NCBI RefSeq assembly: GCF_024464595.1
Contig: NZ_JANHAW010000003.1
Location: forward strand, 124,001 to 188,000
Length of the DNA stretch: 64,000 bases
Direction of reading: 5' to 3'
From: Halobellus litoreus
GTDB lineage: Archaea; Halobacteriota; Halobacteria; Halobacteriales; Haloferacaceae
Part shown: positions 52,131 to 63,335 of the stretch, piece after piece
How positions within the stretch are numbered: the stretch's first letter is position 1
Layout of the letters: every line of letters begins with the position of its first letter
Translations under genes and position numbers: made by a program
Notes under the pieces: model-generated
Told to the model about the DNA's origin: nothing
The model's database searches: none
Seen by the model: the letters and a program-made list of their open reading frames with translations, nothing else

Positions 52131-54749
52131 ATGCCCCAGTACAAGGCGCCCGGCGTGTACGTCGAGGAGGTCGAACGCGGCGCGAAACCGATAGAAGGCG
52201 TCGGGACCAGCACGCCCGGATTCCTGGGAGAGACCGAGCGCGGGCCGACAGAACCCCGACTGGTCACGAGTTACGCCGACTACCAACGACTGTTCGGGGG
52301 CGTCGTCGACGGTCGATACCTCGCACAGGCCGTTCAGGGCTTCTTCCAAAACGGCGGGAGTCGCTGTTACGTCGGGCGCGTCACCCCGGGGAACGTCGAG
52401 ACCGCGACCGGGAACCTCCCGGCGATCGGCGCGACCGTCGGCGACCTCAGGGCCGAACCGAAGACGCTCGACTTCGGTCTCGTCGCCGCCGACCAGCAGC
52501 CGACGAAGGAGGTCGACGTCGAACCGGTCGCGGAACTCGGCGACGAGACTGTGACGATCACGAACCTCGCGATCACCGGTGATCGGAGCGGCGACTTCGA
52601 GGTCGTCACCGAGGTGCCGTCGGAGGGAATTGCGGTCGAAGCCGGCGATCCTGAGTCCATCGCAGTCACGTTCACTCACCCGAGCGGCGAGTCCGAAGAG
52701 GACGGTACGACTACCATCCTCGAAGTGACAGTCGCCGGGGAGGCAGACGCCGACGACGTGCCCCTCACTGGAGAGGCTCGCGGCGACCCGCTCGAGAGCG
52801 CGAACAACGACGGTACATTCGGGTACTCGACCGGCAAGCTCGACTTCGGGACGGTGCCCATCGGCGAGGCCACGGCCCGGACCGTCACGTTCCAGAACCT
52901 GGGTTCGACCGAGGTCACACTGGGTGACCCCGGAGTGAGCGTGACCGGTGCTCCCTTCGGGATGGCCCAGCCTGACGCGTATGCGAATCAGAAAGTGCCT
53001 CCGGGCGGGACGGTAGAGGTACTCGTTACCGCGACTCCCGAATCCGAAGGGGAACCGACGGGGACGCTGACCCTCGAAGACGACAGCGGCAACCCGACGA
53101 ACGTCAACCTGGAAGTCGACGGTATATTCACGGACGAGGTACTCGCCGAAGAGGGCGGAACGGCGAGCAACGACGGGACTCTCGCGACCGCGACCGGTCC
53201 ACAAGCGTTCGGGACATTCGTCGTCGGAAACACCCGGAAGTTCCTGCTCCACAACCGCGGAGAGGCTGACGTCACGTTGAATAACGTCAACTGGAGCGGC
53301 GAAGGCGACGCGTTCCGCCTGCGCGAGGCGGACGCGATAGACGACGGCGGCCTGACGATCCCCGGCGGGTCGTCGGTCGAACTGACAGTCCACGCCGCGC
53401 AGGCCACCGAGAGCACAGCGAAGGCGAATCTGACGTTGGGATTCTCGTACCAGTCGGGTGCTCAGACCGGTACCGTGGTGGTCGTGATCAAGGCTGACGT
53501 CGTCGAGTCGCTGATCGAACTCGCGGGCGTCGGCCCCGGGAACTGGGGGGCCGGCGTCGCCGTCACCGTCGCGGACGCCTCGCTGTACGACCCGTCCGCC
53601 AACGACCTGTTCCAGGTGGCGGTCAGGTACTGGCGCGACCCGGCGGACCGTGCGGTCGCGCGGACGGTGCTGGCGGATCCCGGCCGCTCGCTCGACGAGG
53701 CGCCTGACCCCGACGTCGAGGAGCTGTACGACAACCTCTCCCCGATAGCGGCCTCCAGCGACCACTACGGAACGACTCTGAGCGGTAACTCGACCCTCGT
53801 CGACGTCGTCGACGAGAACAGCCGGGACGACGGACCGCGGCCGGCCAACGGGACCGTCTGGCTCGACGCCGACTTCCCGAACGAGGCCGTCGAAGCCGGC
53901 GACTACGACGGCGACGCCGTGGACCCTGACGACCGTACCGGGTTCGCCGCTTTCGAACAGGTCGACGAGATCACGATGGTCTGCGTCCCCGACGAGCACG
54001 AGTACAGCAGCGGGCTCTCGGGGAAGGTCGTGACCCACTGTACGGGGATGGGCGACCGCGTTGCCATCCTGAACTCGCCGCCCTCGCCGGATCCGCCGGG
54101 CGCCCTGCAGCCGACCGAGCGCTCGGACTTCGCGGCGTTTTACTATCCCTGGTTGACCGTCGGCCACCCGGAGACTGGCCGCGACCAGGACGTTCCGCCG
54201 GGCGGCCACGTCGCCGGCATCTACGCCCGCTCGGACCAGGAACAGGGGGTTCACAAGGCGCCGGCCAACGAGCAAGTCCGCGGGATCCGCGGACTGCAGA
54301 AAACCGTCTCGAAGGGCGATCAGGCCAGCCTGAACCCGCGCGGCGTCAACTGTATCCGGACGTTCCGCGGGCGCGGAACGCGCGTGTGGGGAGCGCGAAC
54401 GACCTCGAGCGACCCGGCGTGGAAGTACGTCAACGTCCGCCGGCTGTTCCTCTTCGTCGAGGAGTCGATCGACGAGGGGACCCAGTGGGTCGTCTTCGAA
54501 CCGAACGACGAACAGCTGTGGGCGCGGGTCAGACAGACGATCCGCAACTTCCTCACGAGCGTCTGGCAGGACGGGGCGCTGATGGGGACGACGCCGGAGC
54601 AGGCGTTCTACGTGAAGTGCGACCGGTCGACGATGACCCAAAACGACATCGACAACGGCCGATTGATCTGTGAGATCGGGATCGCCCCGGTGAAACCCGC
54701 GGAGTTCGTCATCTTCCGCATCTCGCAGAAGACGGCCGGCGCGGAGTGA
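52131..54749 (+). CDS. Contractile sheath protein with three inserted Ig-like domains
   Basis: An 872-residue tail sheath protein. The N-terminal PQYKAPGVYVEEV, SYADYQRLFGG and GFFQNGGSRCYVGRV blocks and the C-terminal half (from VESLIELAGVGPGNWG near residue 457 through VWGARTTSS, RRLFLFVEESI, FEPNDEQLWARVRQTI and EFVIFRISQKT) are classic sheath. Between them, about residues 105-455 are an insertion of three beta domains of the ASH/choice-of-anchor-D type, opening LDFGLVAADQQ, LDFGTVPIGEA and QAFGTFVVGNT. Afp/PVC sheaths are about 350-500 residues. The insert would sit on the outside of the particle as decoration. The sheath contracts to drive the tube into the target. Confidence 0.92.
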   Translation: MPQYKAPGVYVEEVERGAKPIEGVGTSTPGFLGETERGPTEPRLVTSYADYQRLFGGVVDGRYLAQAVQGFFQNGGSRCYVGRVTPGNVETATGNLPAIGATVGDLRAEPKTLDFGLVAADQQPTKEVDVEPVAELGDETVTITNLAITGDRSGDFEVVTEVPSEGIAVEAGDPESIAVTFTHPSGESEEDGTTTILEVTVAGEADADDVPLTGEARGDPLESANNDGTFGYSTGKLDFGTVPIGEATARTVTFQNLGSTEVTLGDPGVSVTGAPFGMAQPDAYANQKVPPGGTVEVLVTATPESEGEPTGTLTLEDDSGNPTNVNLEVDGIFTDEVLAEEGGTASNDGTLATATGPQAFGTFVVGNTRKFLLHNRGEADVTLNNVNWSGEGDAFRLREADAIDDGGLTIPGGSSVELTVHAAQATESTAKANLTLGFSYQSGAQTGTVVVVIKADVVESLIELAGVGPGNWGAGVAVTVADASLYDPSANDLFQVAVRYWRDPADRAVARTVLADPGRSLDEAPDPDVEELYDNLSPIAASSDHYGTTLSGNSTLVDVVDENSRDDGPRPANGTVWLDADFPNEAVEAGDYDGDAVDPDDRTGFAAFEQVDEITMVCVPDEHEYSSGLSGKVVTHCTGMGDRVAILNSPPSPDPPGALQPTERSDFAAFYYPWLTVGHPETGRDQDVPPGGHVAGIYARSDQEQGVHKAPANEQVRGIRGLQKTVSKGDQASLNPRGVNCIRTFRGRGTRVWGARTTSSDPAWKYVNVRRLFLFVEESIDEGTQWVVFEPNDEQLWARVRQTIRNFLTSVWQDGALMGTTPEQAFYVKCDRSTMTQNDIDNGRLICEIGIAPVKPAEFVIFRISQKTAGAE

Positions 54750-54767
54750 CAACCGGAGGAAACACGT

Positions 54768-55208
54768 ATGCCAGACAGACACGGGCCGTATCGGAACCAA
54801 CGGTTCCTACTCGAGATCGACGGTATCGCCATCGCCGGCTTCAGCACGGCCAACATCCCCGAGAACTCGACGGAGGTGATTGAGTACCGCGAGGGGAACG
54901 ACCCGCCGACGCCGCAGAAGCTCTGGAGCCTCAACAACTTCGGGAACATCACCCTGGAGAAGGGGACGACAGACGACTCCATCGCGCTGTTCGAGTGGCG
55001 CAAGCTCGTCGAGCAGGGCAAACTGGGCGAGGCGCGCCGGTCAATCGCCATCGTCGTCCTCGACGAGGAGGGCAACGCCGGCCCCCGGTTCGAGTGTAAG
55101 AACGCCTGGGTGCGGCAGTACGACGCCCCCGACCTCGACGCCAGCGGGAGTGACGTCGCCATCGAGTCGATCGAGATCGCCCACGAGGGAATGGAGCGCA
55201 CCGCATGA
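54768..55208 (+). CDS. Inner tube protein (T4 gp19-like), first copy
   Basis: A 146-residue tube protein of the T4 gp19/Hcp-like family. It opens YRNQRFLLEIDGIAIAGF and contains YREGNDPPTPQKLWSLN, NITLEKGTTDD and the SDVAIESIEIAHEGMER C-terminal block. It stacks as hexameric rings inside the sheath. A GGAGGA lies 7 bases before the ATG. It overlaps the next gene by 4 bases. Confidence 0.92.
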   Translation: MPDRHGPYRNQRFLLEIDGIAIAGFSTANIPENSTEVIEYREGNDPPTPQKLWSLNNFGNITLEKGTTDDSIALFEWRKLVEQGKLGEARRSIAIVVLDEEGNAGPRFECKNAWVRQYDAPDLDASGSDVAIESIEIAHEGMERTA

Positions 55209-55699
55209 GTGGGGTCCTGCAGACGGAGTTCGAGTTCACGCTCCCGCAGGGGTACCCGGACGACGACGGAGACCTCCACCGCGACGGCGTGATGCGGCTC
55301 GCCACCGCAGCCGACGAGATCAAACCCGCGACGGATCCGCGAGTGCAGTCGAACCCATCGTATATGACGGTCATCATCCTCTCGCGGGTCGTCACGGAGC
55401 TCGGGGCGGTCGAGGAGGTCACCCCTCGCGTGATCGAGAACCTCTTCGTCTCGGACCTCGCGTACCTTCAAGACCTCTACGAACGGGTGAACGAACGCGG
55501 GCTGGACGCGGTCGATGCAGTCTGTCCCGAGTGCGGCGAGTCCTTCACTGTCGAGGTCAGCAGCGACCGAGGCCCGGCGGGTGGAGAGGGAAACGACCGC
55601 GGGTCGGGAGCGAGCGGGACTCCTTCGGGGATGGAGGTGGAGTCTCCGGAGATGGAGGTGGAGTCGCCGGAGAGAGGGGCGACGCCGGAGGATCGATGA
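55205..55699 (+). CDS. eCIS tail assembly protein (gp26/gp51 chaperone-like) with Cys pair
   Basis: A 164-residue protein. FEFTLPQGYPDDDGDLHRDGVMRLATAADEI and VIENLFVSDLAYLQDLYERVN (each read in parts) are strongly conserved in eCIS and phage-like tail operons, where the protein is annotated as a tail assembly or baseplate-hub chaperone. A CPECG at about residue 115 gives one Cys pair; the second pair of a zinc ribbon is missing. A repeated acidic C-terminal tail (MEVESPE twice) is likely disordered. Coupled to both neighbours by 4-base overlaps. Confidence 0.75.
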   Translation: MSGVLQTEFEFTLPQGYPDDDGDLHRDGVMRLATAADEIKPATDPRVQSNPSYMTVIILSRVVTELGAVEEVTPRVIENLFVSDLAYLQDLYERVNERGLDAVDAVCPECGESFTVEVSSDRGPAGGEGNDRGSGASGTPSGMEVESPEMEVESPERGATPEDR

Positions 55700-55866
55700 C
55701 GCGGACCCCGCCCGACCAGCTGTTCGAGGAGGTGGCCTTCGTCGCCTACCACTTCCACTGGGCGCACGAGGAGGTGCTGTCGCTCCCCCACTGGGAGCGC
55801 CGGCGCTGGTGTGAGGAGATCAGCCGCATCAACGAACGGATGAACGAGGACGGTGGGCGTCGATGA
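55696..55866 (+). CDS. DUF6760-type small eCIS protein
   Basis: A 56-residue protein overlapping both neighbours by ATGA. The core HFHWAHEEVLSLPHWERRRW with following EEISRIN is the small helical protein that regularly follows the tail assembly protein in eCIS loci (DUF6760). Function unknown, probably in assembly. Confidence 0.8.
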   Translation: MTRTPPDQLFEEVAFVAYHFHWAHEEVLSLPHWERRRWCEEISRINERMNEDGGRR

Positions 55867-56302
55867 GCGTCGGCGACCGGCCGCGACCGTACTTGGACTT
55901 CCGGTTCGTCGTCGAGATCGACTCGCTGGTCGCGGGGGGATTCACCGAAGTATCCGGGCTGGAACGCGAGATCGAGACCGAGGAGTACGACGAGGGCGGC
56001 GTCAACGACCACACCCACGCGCTCCGGTCGGGAGTGACGTCTCCGAACCTCGTCCTCCGCCGCGGGCTGACGGACGCGGACACGCTGTGGAACTGGCTCC
56101 GCCGGGTCGCTGACGGCCAGATCGAACGAAAGACTGTGCTCCTGTTCCTGCAGGACGCAACGGGGCAGGCCACGCGCGGGTGGGCGTTCAGGAAGGCCTA
56201 CCCCGTCAGGTGGGCCGGACCGGAGTTCGCCGCCGAGGGAGGGGACGTCGCCATCGAGACCCTCGAGTTGACGCACACCGGCATCAGCACGGTCGACGGG
56301 CT

Positions 56303-56306
<4 letters not shown>
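55863..56306 (+). CDS. Tube-like protein (T4 gp19-like), second copy
   Basis: A 147-residue paralogue of the tube protein. It opens YLDFRFVVEIDSLVAGGFTEVSGLEREIETEEY and ends AIETLELTHTGIS, the standard gp19-family frame. eCIS particles carry more than one tube protein: the main stack and an adaptor to the baseplate or hub. This copy is probably the adaptor. Overlaps both neighbours by four bases. Confidence 0.9.
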
Positions 56307-58429
<2,123 letters not shown>

Positions 58430-58450
58430 TGCGGTGCCGTTCGAGTCGAG

Positions 58451-60118
58451 CTATGGCCCACCGATTCTCCGGAGGCTATCAGTTGGGTCTCCCGCCGGGT
58501 CCTGGAGCCGCCGGTCTACCTCGCGGTCGACGATCGGAATACCACTGAACCCAAACAGTCGTGCTTTACTGAACCCGGAACTAGCCAGTATTTTCAAAAC
58601 CTGATCTATCATTTTCGCCGGAACGTTTTCGATCCGTACGATACGCCACCTGTGGATTTGCTCTGTCTTGGAAACGATCGGCCAATACGGATTATAGGTC
58701 TTCTCGTGTTTCGTTTGCTGGACAGTCTTGTGCGTGTAGGCAAACCAGTTGCTCGTCGGATCACTGTGCAGGTTGTCGATTGCCGAGTTGTAATCTGAGG
58801 CCCACCCCTTCTTGACGGGATATTTGAGAAGGTAAACACGCTGTTTCGCGCCGTGGCTGATGAGCATATGACGCAGGAGTTCTGCTTTGAACTCTGCAGA
58901 GACTCTTCGAGCGACTTTTGAAATGTTCTTAGGTAACCGAACATTGGCCAATCGCCGAGCGAGTTGCGGATCCGTTTCGATCCGATTTCGGAGAGCTTCC
59001 AGTGTGCTTCGGAACGATTGCATACGGGTTTCGATTTCGGTGAGTGCACCCACCTTCCCTCCAATACCTACCGCACGCTGCTTTGCGCCCTCGACGCGTT
59101 CCATCTCCTCTTGAATGATCCGGACGACCGACGTGATCGATTCAATCGCGGCGAGTGGACCCTGTGCTTGTTTCGGTCCAACGGACGACAGTAGTCCCAA
59201 CAGCTCAAGTCCCGCCTCTTCGGATATTTTATCCCAGTTCATCTTCTCGGATTGGTACCCCGAGATAGCGTTAACGATGTCCACAGCGATGCCATAATAA
59301 TCTGATAGATCGTTGCTGTATCTGGTGAGGGTCTCGATTACGGTTCGGGCCCGCTTGAGTACTTCCGGATCTACCCGAACCGGTCCCTGCTGAGGTTGCG
59401 CCGAAGGTTCCGGAGTGAAGTAACTGAACCTGGAGGACTCACCATCGAGCGAACTGTTACTCATACCGCGGTCCCGTTCTGGACCTTGCCGCATCACTGT
59501 AGACAGTGACCCGCTTCGCTGCTGGACGACGTGGGCCAACTCGTGCGCCACGAGCCTTCGCCCGCGTGGGGACCCTGGGTCGTACGTGTCGTTCCGGAAC
59601 ACCACGTCAGACCCGAGGGTAAACGCCTCGGCGTCGATCGACCGCGCTACCTCGTCAGCCTGCGACCCGGTATGCACACGCACATCGGAGAAGTCGCGCC
59701 CGAACCGCGATTCGAAAAAGGAGCGCATCGACTCTGGGAGTGGTCGGCCACCACTCGTCACCGATCTGACCTCGGCCTCCGTCTCGTTATCGAGGGTTTC
59801 GTTTCCGCCCGTTCCATCGCTCGTCCGCGGCGTGACTGTCGGTGCTCGATCGTCGTGGGTCGATTCGTCTCGTTGCAGTACCTCTTCGGCGACCCGCTCG
59901 GCCTCCCGTTCCTCCCGATTGCCGGGCTGGTTCACGTCCAAGTGTGCTTGTATCTCGCCGCGCCTGTGAAGCCGCTTTATGGCTTGATTCCCTTCCATCT
60001 GGTGGAGCGACGCGATGGCCTTGCTTTCCCCTTCCGAGGACCTTCCTTGAGCCGTTTCGGCCTGCTGGTTCGGTGTTGAGGTCGTCTCTCGCTCGGTATC
60101 GCGCTTGCGTTGTTTCAT
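58451..60118 (-). CDS. DUF4157 (eCIS core) candidate effector/toxin
   Basis: A 555-residue protein transcribed against the rest of the cluster. The start at 60118 has a strong GGAGGAGG at 60121-60128. A disordered region is followed by the DUF4157 eCIS-core domain at about residues 120-205 (PLPESMRSFFESRFGRDFSDVRVH and RRLVAHELAHVVQQRSG), whose HExxH metal motif is His192-Glu-Leu-Ala-His196. The C-terminal ~300 residues are helical then basic, with no family I recognise; the last part (AKQRVYLLKYPVKKGWASD) could be the active domain. GC is clearly lower than its neighbours. DUF4157 marks cargo of eCIS loci, so it is the likely payload. Confidence 0.8.
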   Translation of the reverse strand: MKQRKRDTERETTSTPNQQAETAQGRSSEGESKAIASLHQMEGNQAIKRLHRRGEIQAHLDVNQPGNREEREAERVAEEVLQRDESTHDDRAPTVTPRTSDGTGGNETLDNETEAEVRSVTSGGRPLPESMRSFFESRFGRDFSDVRVHTGSQADEVARSIDAEAFTLGSDVVFRNDTYDPGSPRGRRLVAHELAHVVQQRSGSLSTVMRQGPERDRGMSNSSLDGESSRFSYFTPEPSAQPQQGPVRVDPEVLKRARTVIETLTRYSNDLSDYYGIAVDIVNAISGYQSEKMNWDKISEEAGLELLGLLSSVGPKQAQGPLAAIESITSVVRIIQEEMERVEGAKQRAVGIGGKVGALTEIETRMQSFRSTLEALRNRIETDPQLARRLANVRLPKNISKVARRVSAEFKAELLRHMLISHGAKQRVYLLKYPVKKGWASDYNSAIDNLHSDPTSNWFAYTHKTVQQTKHEKTYNPYWPIVSKTEQIHRWRIVRIENVPAKMIDQVLKILASSGFSKARLFGFSGIPIVDREVDRRLQDPAGDPTDSLRRIGGP

Positions 60119-60347
60119 CTGCCTCCTCCCGTTCTTACGAATCCCACGTCGGATTTCCCTTCGGATATGAACATCCAATGACAAAACACTTCGGTGCACA
60201 CTCTCTAACCGACGCGCATCGTCTATTCACACGCCGACTACGATCTGAGCATTGGGTTCTCCGAGGAAAATACTAAATGCTCTGAGCGGGACTTGTTAAC
60301 GTCCGACGGGAAAGATTTCCGTATCGACCGCTCGGACAGGACCATTC

Positions 60348-61616
60348 GTGACAGCGTCACACGTCGACATCGATCTCCCGCGTTTCAGCCGATTCCTCGG
60401 CGTCGCCGGCCTCGCCAGCGCCGACGAGCCGTCGGAGTCGCCGCCGATAGGATTGGTGCGTCCCTTCGCGGGGATCCTCGATACGGGCGTGCGACTGGAT
60501 CGAATCGGCGGGCCGATGCCAGCGCTCTCGTATCTCACGCTCGCGCCGCTTCTGGCCCGGGCGATCGCAGGGAGGCGCACCCAGGGACAGGAGCGAAGCC
60601 CCGAGAGTCGCGACACCCGTTCCGTCGAGGGACGGGGTCCGAACCGATCCGTCCTCGATCCGTCGGGGCCGGGCGGCGACGAGAACGAGACAGCCGATGA
60701 CGAACGCGACACTGCCGAGCAGACCGTCCGAGAGGTCCTCCAGGAATCGGGCCGGGAGCCGGGAGGATCGACGACCCGATCCGACGTTGGAGGAATGGGA
60801 GAGAATCTGTCGACTGTCACCACGTTCGATCGCACGGTCAGGCGGCTGGCCGACCGCCACCGTCCCGAGGCGGCGGTCGGGAGTCCGTCTCGCCTCGGGG
60901 CGAGCGGGTGGGCGGCCGCGACTGGCGACGAGGGATCCGAGCCCACGGGACCGCAGCGGACCGTTCTCGACCGCGGAGAGCGCCGGAGCGGCGCAGACGA
61001 AACGACTGGGACCGAAAGCGATGCCGGCGAACCGACGGTCCGATCGGTACTGCGGGCGACCGATGATATGTCGACGGCGACATCGGGTACCGAGGAAGCG
61101 GCTCGCCCACACGCCGACGAGGGTGCTGGAACGGGATCCGGCGAACAGGCAACACCGACGGGCCAACCCCACCGTTCGCCGGCAGCCAGCACGGAAACGG
61201 ACGAGGGCGACGGCTCTCGATCGAGGGGATCGGACAGACGCGGTGGCACAATGACTGGGGGTTCCGATCTTCTTGACGGAGTGACGGAGACCACCTTCAC
61301 CGGTCCATCGACGTCCCCACGGATGACCGTCGTCGAGGAACGGGCCGGAAGTGAGGATGACCCGACCGTCGACGGGAGGGGGCGCTCGCCCGAGAGGGCG
61401 ACCGTTCAGCGCTCCGAGAGCGAGTCGTACGACGCCCGCGAGGTGGGACAGTCGCCGTCGACCGGGCCGTCAGGATCGGACGAAAAACGGCGTGAGACGA
61501 CTGAGACACCCTCTGTCTTCGCCCCCGACGGGAGAGTGAACGACCGCGTTCTCGACCGGCTGTACGAAGAACTCCGGCGGAAGGAGCGAATCGAACGGGA
61601 CCGGGAGGGCCGCTGA
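60348..61616 (+). CDS. Long, mostly disordered eCIS-linked protein
   Basis: A 422-residue protein from a GTG start. Only the first ~80 residues look folded (IDLPRFSRFLGVAGLA and LSYLTLAPLLARAI). The middle ~300 residues are Glu/Asp/Arg/Ser/Thr/Gly-rich, with a recurring pattern of TVREVLQES, TVTTFDRTV and TVRSVLRATDD. It ends with a helix NDRVLDRLYEELRRKERI of the kind seen at the C-terminus of proteins in this position of other eCIS loci. The stop is 1 base before the next start. Function unknown; a tape-measure or hub-related role is possible. Confidence 0.6.
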   Translation: MTASHVDIDLPRFSRFLGVAGLASADEPSESPPIGLVRPFAGILDTGVRLDRIGGPMPALSYLTLAPLLARAIAGRRTQGQERSPESRDTRSVEGRGPNRSVLDPSGPGGDENETADDERDTAEQTVREVLQESGREPGGSTTRSDVGGMGENLSTVTTFDRTVRRLADRHRPEAAVGSPSRLGASGWAAATGDEGSEPTGPQRTVLDRGERRSGADETTGTESDAGEPTVRSVLRATDDMSTATSGTEEAARPHADEGAGTGSGEQATPTGQPHRSPAASTETDEGDGSRSRGSDRRGGTMTGGSDLLDGVTETTFTGPSTSPRMTVVEERAGSEDDPTVDGRGRSPERATVQRSESESYDAREVGQSPSTGPSGSDEKRRETTETPSVFAPDGRVNDRVLDRLYEELRRKERIERDREGR

Positions 61617-61617
61617 G

Positions 61618-62286
61618 ATGTCGGCGCGCGCGACGGACCGTGACCTGCCGAAGGCGAAAGTCGTCGTCCTGGAGGGCGACCATCAGGGCGACGAGATCCG
61701 GTTCCGATTCAACCCCGCGGAGTACAGCGTCGATCGACGGATGAACTACGGCGAGCAAACGGTCGCGGGCGTCACGACGCCGCTCACGCAGTTCGTCAGC
61801 GGCGAGTCGGAGACCCTCTCGATGGAATTGTTCTTCGACACGACCGAGGATCCGGAGACGACCGACGTGCGGAAAAAGACGGAACGCCTCGACTGGCTGC
61901 TCGACATCGACGGCCAGCTTCACGCCCCGCCGAAGTGCCGGTTCGTCTGGGGGACCTTCGAGTTCAAGGCCGTGCTGACCAGCGCGAACAAGCGATTCAC
62001 GATGTTTCGTCACGACGGCACGCCGATCCGCGCCCGGGCGGACGTGAGCTTCAGACGGTACCGCACCCCAGAGGAGCAGTCGAAGGAGACGCCGAAACAG
62101 TCGGCAGACCGGCGCACCGTCTGGCAGGTGACGGCGAGCGACACGCTCCCGCTCATCGCCGACGCGGAGTACGGCGACCCGACGCGGTGGCGACCCATCG
62201 CTGACGCGAACGACATCGAGAACCCCCGCGAGCTGCGCCCCGGAACGGAGCTCGTCGTCCCGAAACTGGAGGCAGACGCCCGATGA
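61618..62286 (+). CDS. CIS tube protein with C-terminal LysM domain
   Basis: A 222-residue protein. The N-terminal ~150 residues fit the CIS_tube family (FRFNPAEYSVDRRMNYGEQ, LSMELFFDTTEDP, FVWGTFEFKAVLTSANKRFTMF, read in parts). The C-terminal ~55 residues are a LysM repeat (VTASDTLPLIADAEYGDPTRWRPIADANDI, ending LRPGTELVVP). It matches Afp7/Pvc7 and the gp53-like baseplate protein, linking tube to hub. Overlaps the next gene by four bases. Confidence 0.88.
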   Translation: MSARATDRDLPKAKVVVLEGDHQGDEIRFRFNPAEYSVDRRMNYGEQTVAGVTTPLTQFVSGESETLSMELFFDTTEDPETTDVRKKTERLDWLLDIDGQLHAPPKCRFVWGTFEFKAVLTSANKRFTMFRHDGTPIRARADVSFRRYRTPEEQSKETPKQSADRRTVWQVTASDTLPLIADAEYGDPTRWRPIADANDIENPRELRPGTELVVPKLEADAR

Positions 62287-63335
62287 GCCTCACCCGCCTG
62301 GAAGCCGACTACGATCACTTTTACAACCCCCGTTTCGAGCTGCAACTCGGCGGGCGGACGATTCGCGAGGCCGATGGTGCCGTCACGGGACTGTCGGTCG
62401 AGACGGCCCTCGACCGGACGAATCGCGTTTCGTTCACGCTGAACGAGCCGTACGATCACGAGCAGGGTGGCTTCCCGGCGTTCGTCGACCGACCGGTGAC
62501 GAAGGGGACGTCCGTCGTCGTCAGGATGGGCTACGGCACCACGCTCCGGCGGCTATTCTCGGGGACGGTCGAATCCGTGCAGCCGAACTTCCCGGCGTCG
62601 GGCGGGCCGGCCGTCCAGGTGAGCGGGCGCGACAGCTCGTACGCGATGACGAAGAGCCGGAAGTCTCGATCATGGGACGACACGAGCCTCACCTCGATCG
62701 TGACAGACGTCGCCTCCGACTACGGCTTCGAGGGGACGGCGGTCGACGTACTGTCGTCGGCCGACATCCAGTTCACGAAGCGCGTTCAGCAGGACCAGAC
62801 GGACTACGCGTTCCTCGACGAGCGGATCGCCCGCCGGTTCGGACTCGAACTGTTCGTCCGGGACGGCACGTTCCACTGTCGGGAACCCGACCCGTTGGCG
62901 TCGCCGGTGCTGACACTGACCTACGGACGGTCGCTCCGATCCTTCCGACCGAGTCGGGAGGACACCGACGTGCAGGTGGGCGAGGTCGAAGTGCGCGACT
63001 GGGACCCGTCGGGCAAGAGCGAGATCACCGCGAGGGCGACCGTTCCCGGCGGCACGGGCGAGACGAGCAGCCGGAGCATCGCCGTCGAATCGCAGGAAGA
63101 GGCCGACCGCGTGGCGACGGCTGCCGCGAACGAACTGGCGGCGGGCGTCAGCGGGCAGTGTGAGACCATCGGCCTCCCGGAGATCCGTGAGGGGAACGTG
63201 GTCCGTCTCGACGGTCTGAGCCAACCGTTCGACGGGCCGTACTACGTCGAACGGACGACGCACCGGATGGACGACTCCGGGTACACCACGTCGTTCGAGG
63301 CGCGCGATGCGACGGTCTTCGAGGGGGTTCTGTGA
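62283..63335 (+). CDS. Baseplate hub protein (gp27/gpD-like)
   Basis: A 350-residue phage late control gene D/VgrG-N-like hub protein. Recognisable segments are LSVETALDRTNRVSFTL, VVRMGYGTTLRRLFSGTV, SGRDSSYAMTKSRKS and SIVTDVASDYGFE, with a C-terminal FDGPYYVERTTHRMDDSGYTTSFEA. It trimerises and carries the spike at the tip of the tube. Followed directly by the spike gene (GTGA overlap). Confidence 0.9.
   Translation: MSLTRLEADYDHFYNPRFELQLGGRTIREADGAVTGLSVETALDRTNRVSFTLNEPYDHEQGGFPAFVDRPVTKGTSVVVRMGYGTTLRRLFSGTVESVQPNFPASGGPAVQVSGRDSSYAMTKSRKSRSWDDTSLTSIVTDVASDYGFEGTAVDVLSSADIQFTKRVQQDQTDYAFLDERIARRFGLELFVRDGTFHCREPDPLASPVLTLTYGRSLRSFRPSREDTDVQVGEVEVRDWDPSGKSEITARATVPGGTGETSSRSIAVESQEEADRVATAAANELAAGVSGQCETIGLPEIREGNVVRLDGLSQPFDGPYYVERTTHRMDDSGYTTSFEARDATVFEGVL

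Noticed and set aside
60296-61300. 334-codon minus-strand frame opposite the disordered eCIS-linked protein
   Set aside because: Ser/Arg/Pro-rich mirror of a high-GC coding strand. The plus-strand gene fits the operon direction and ends one base before the next start.
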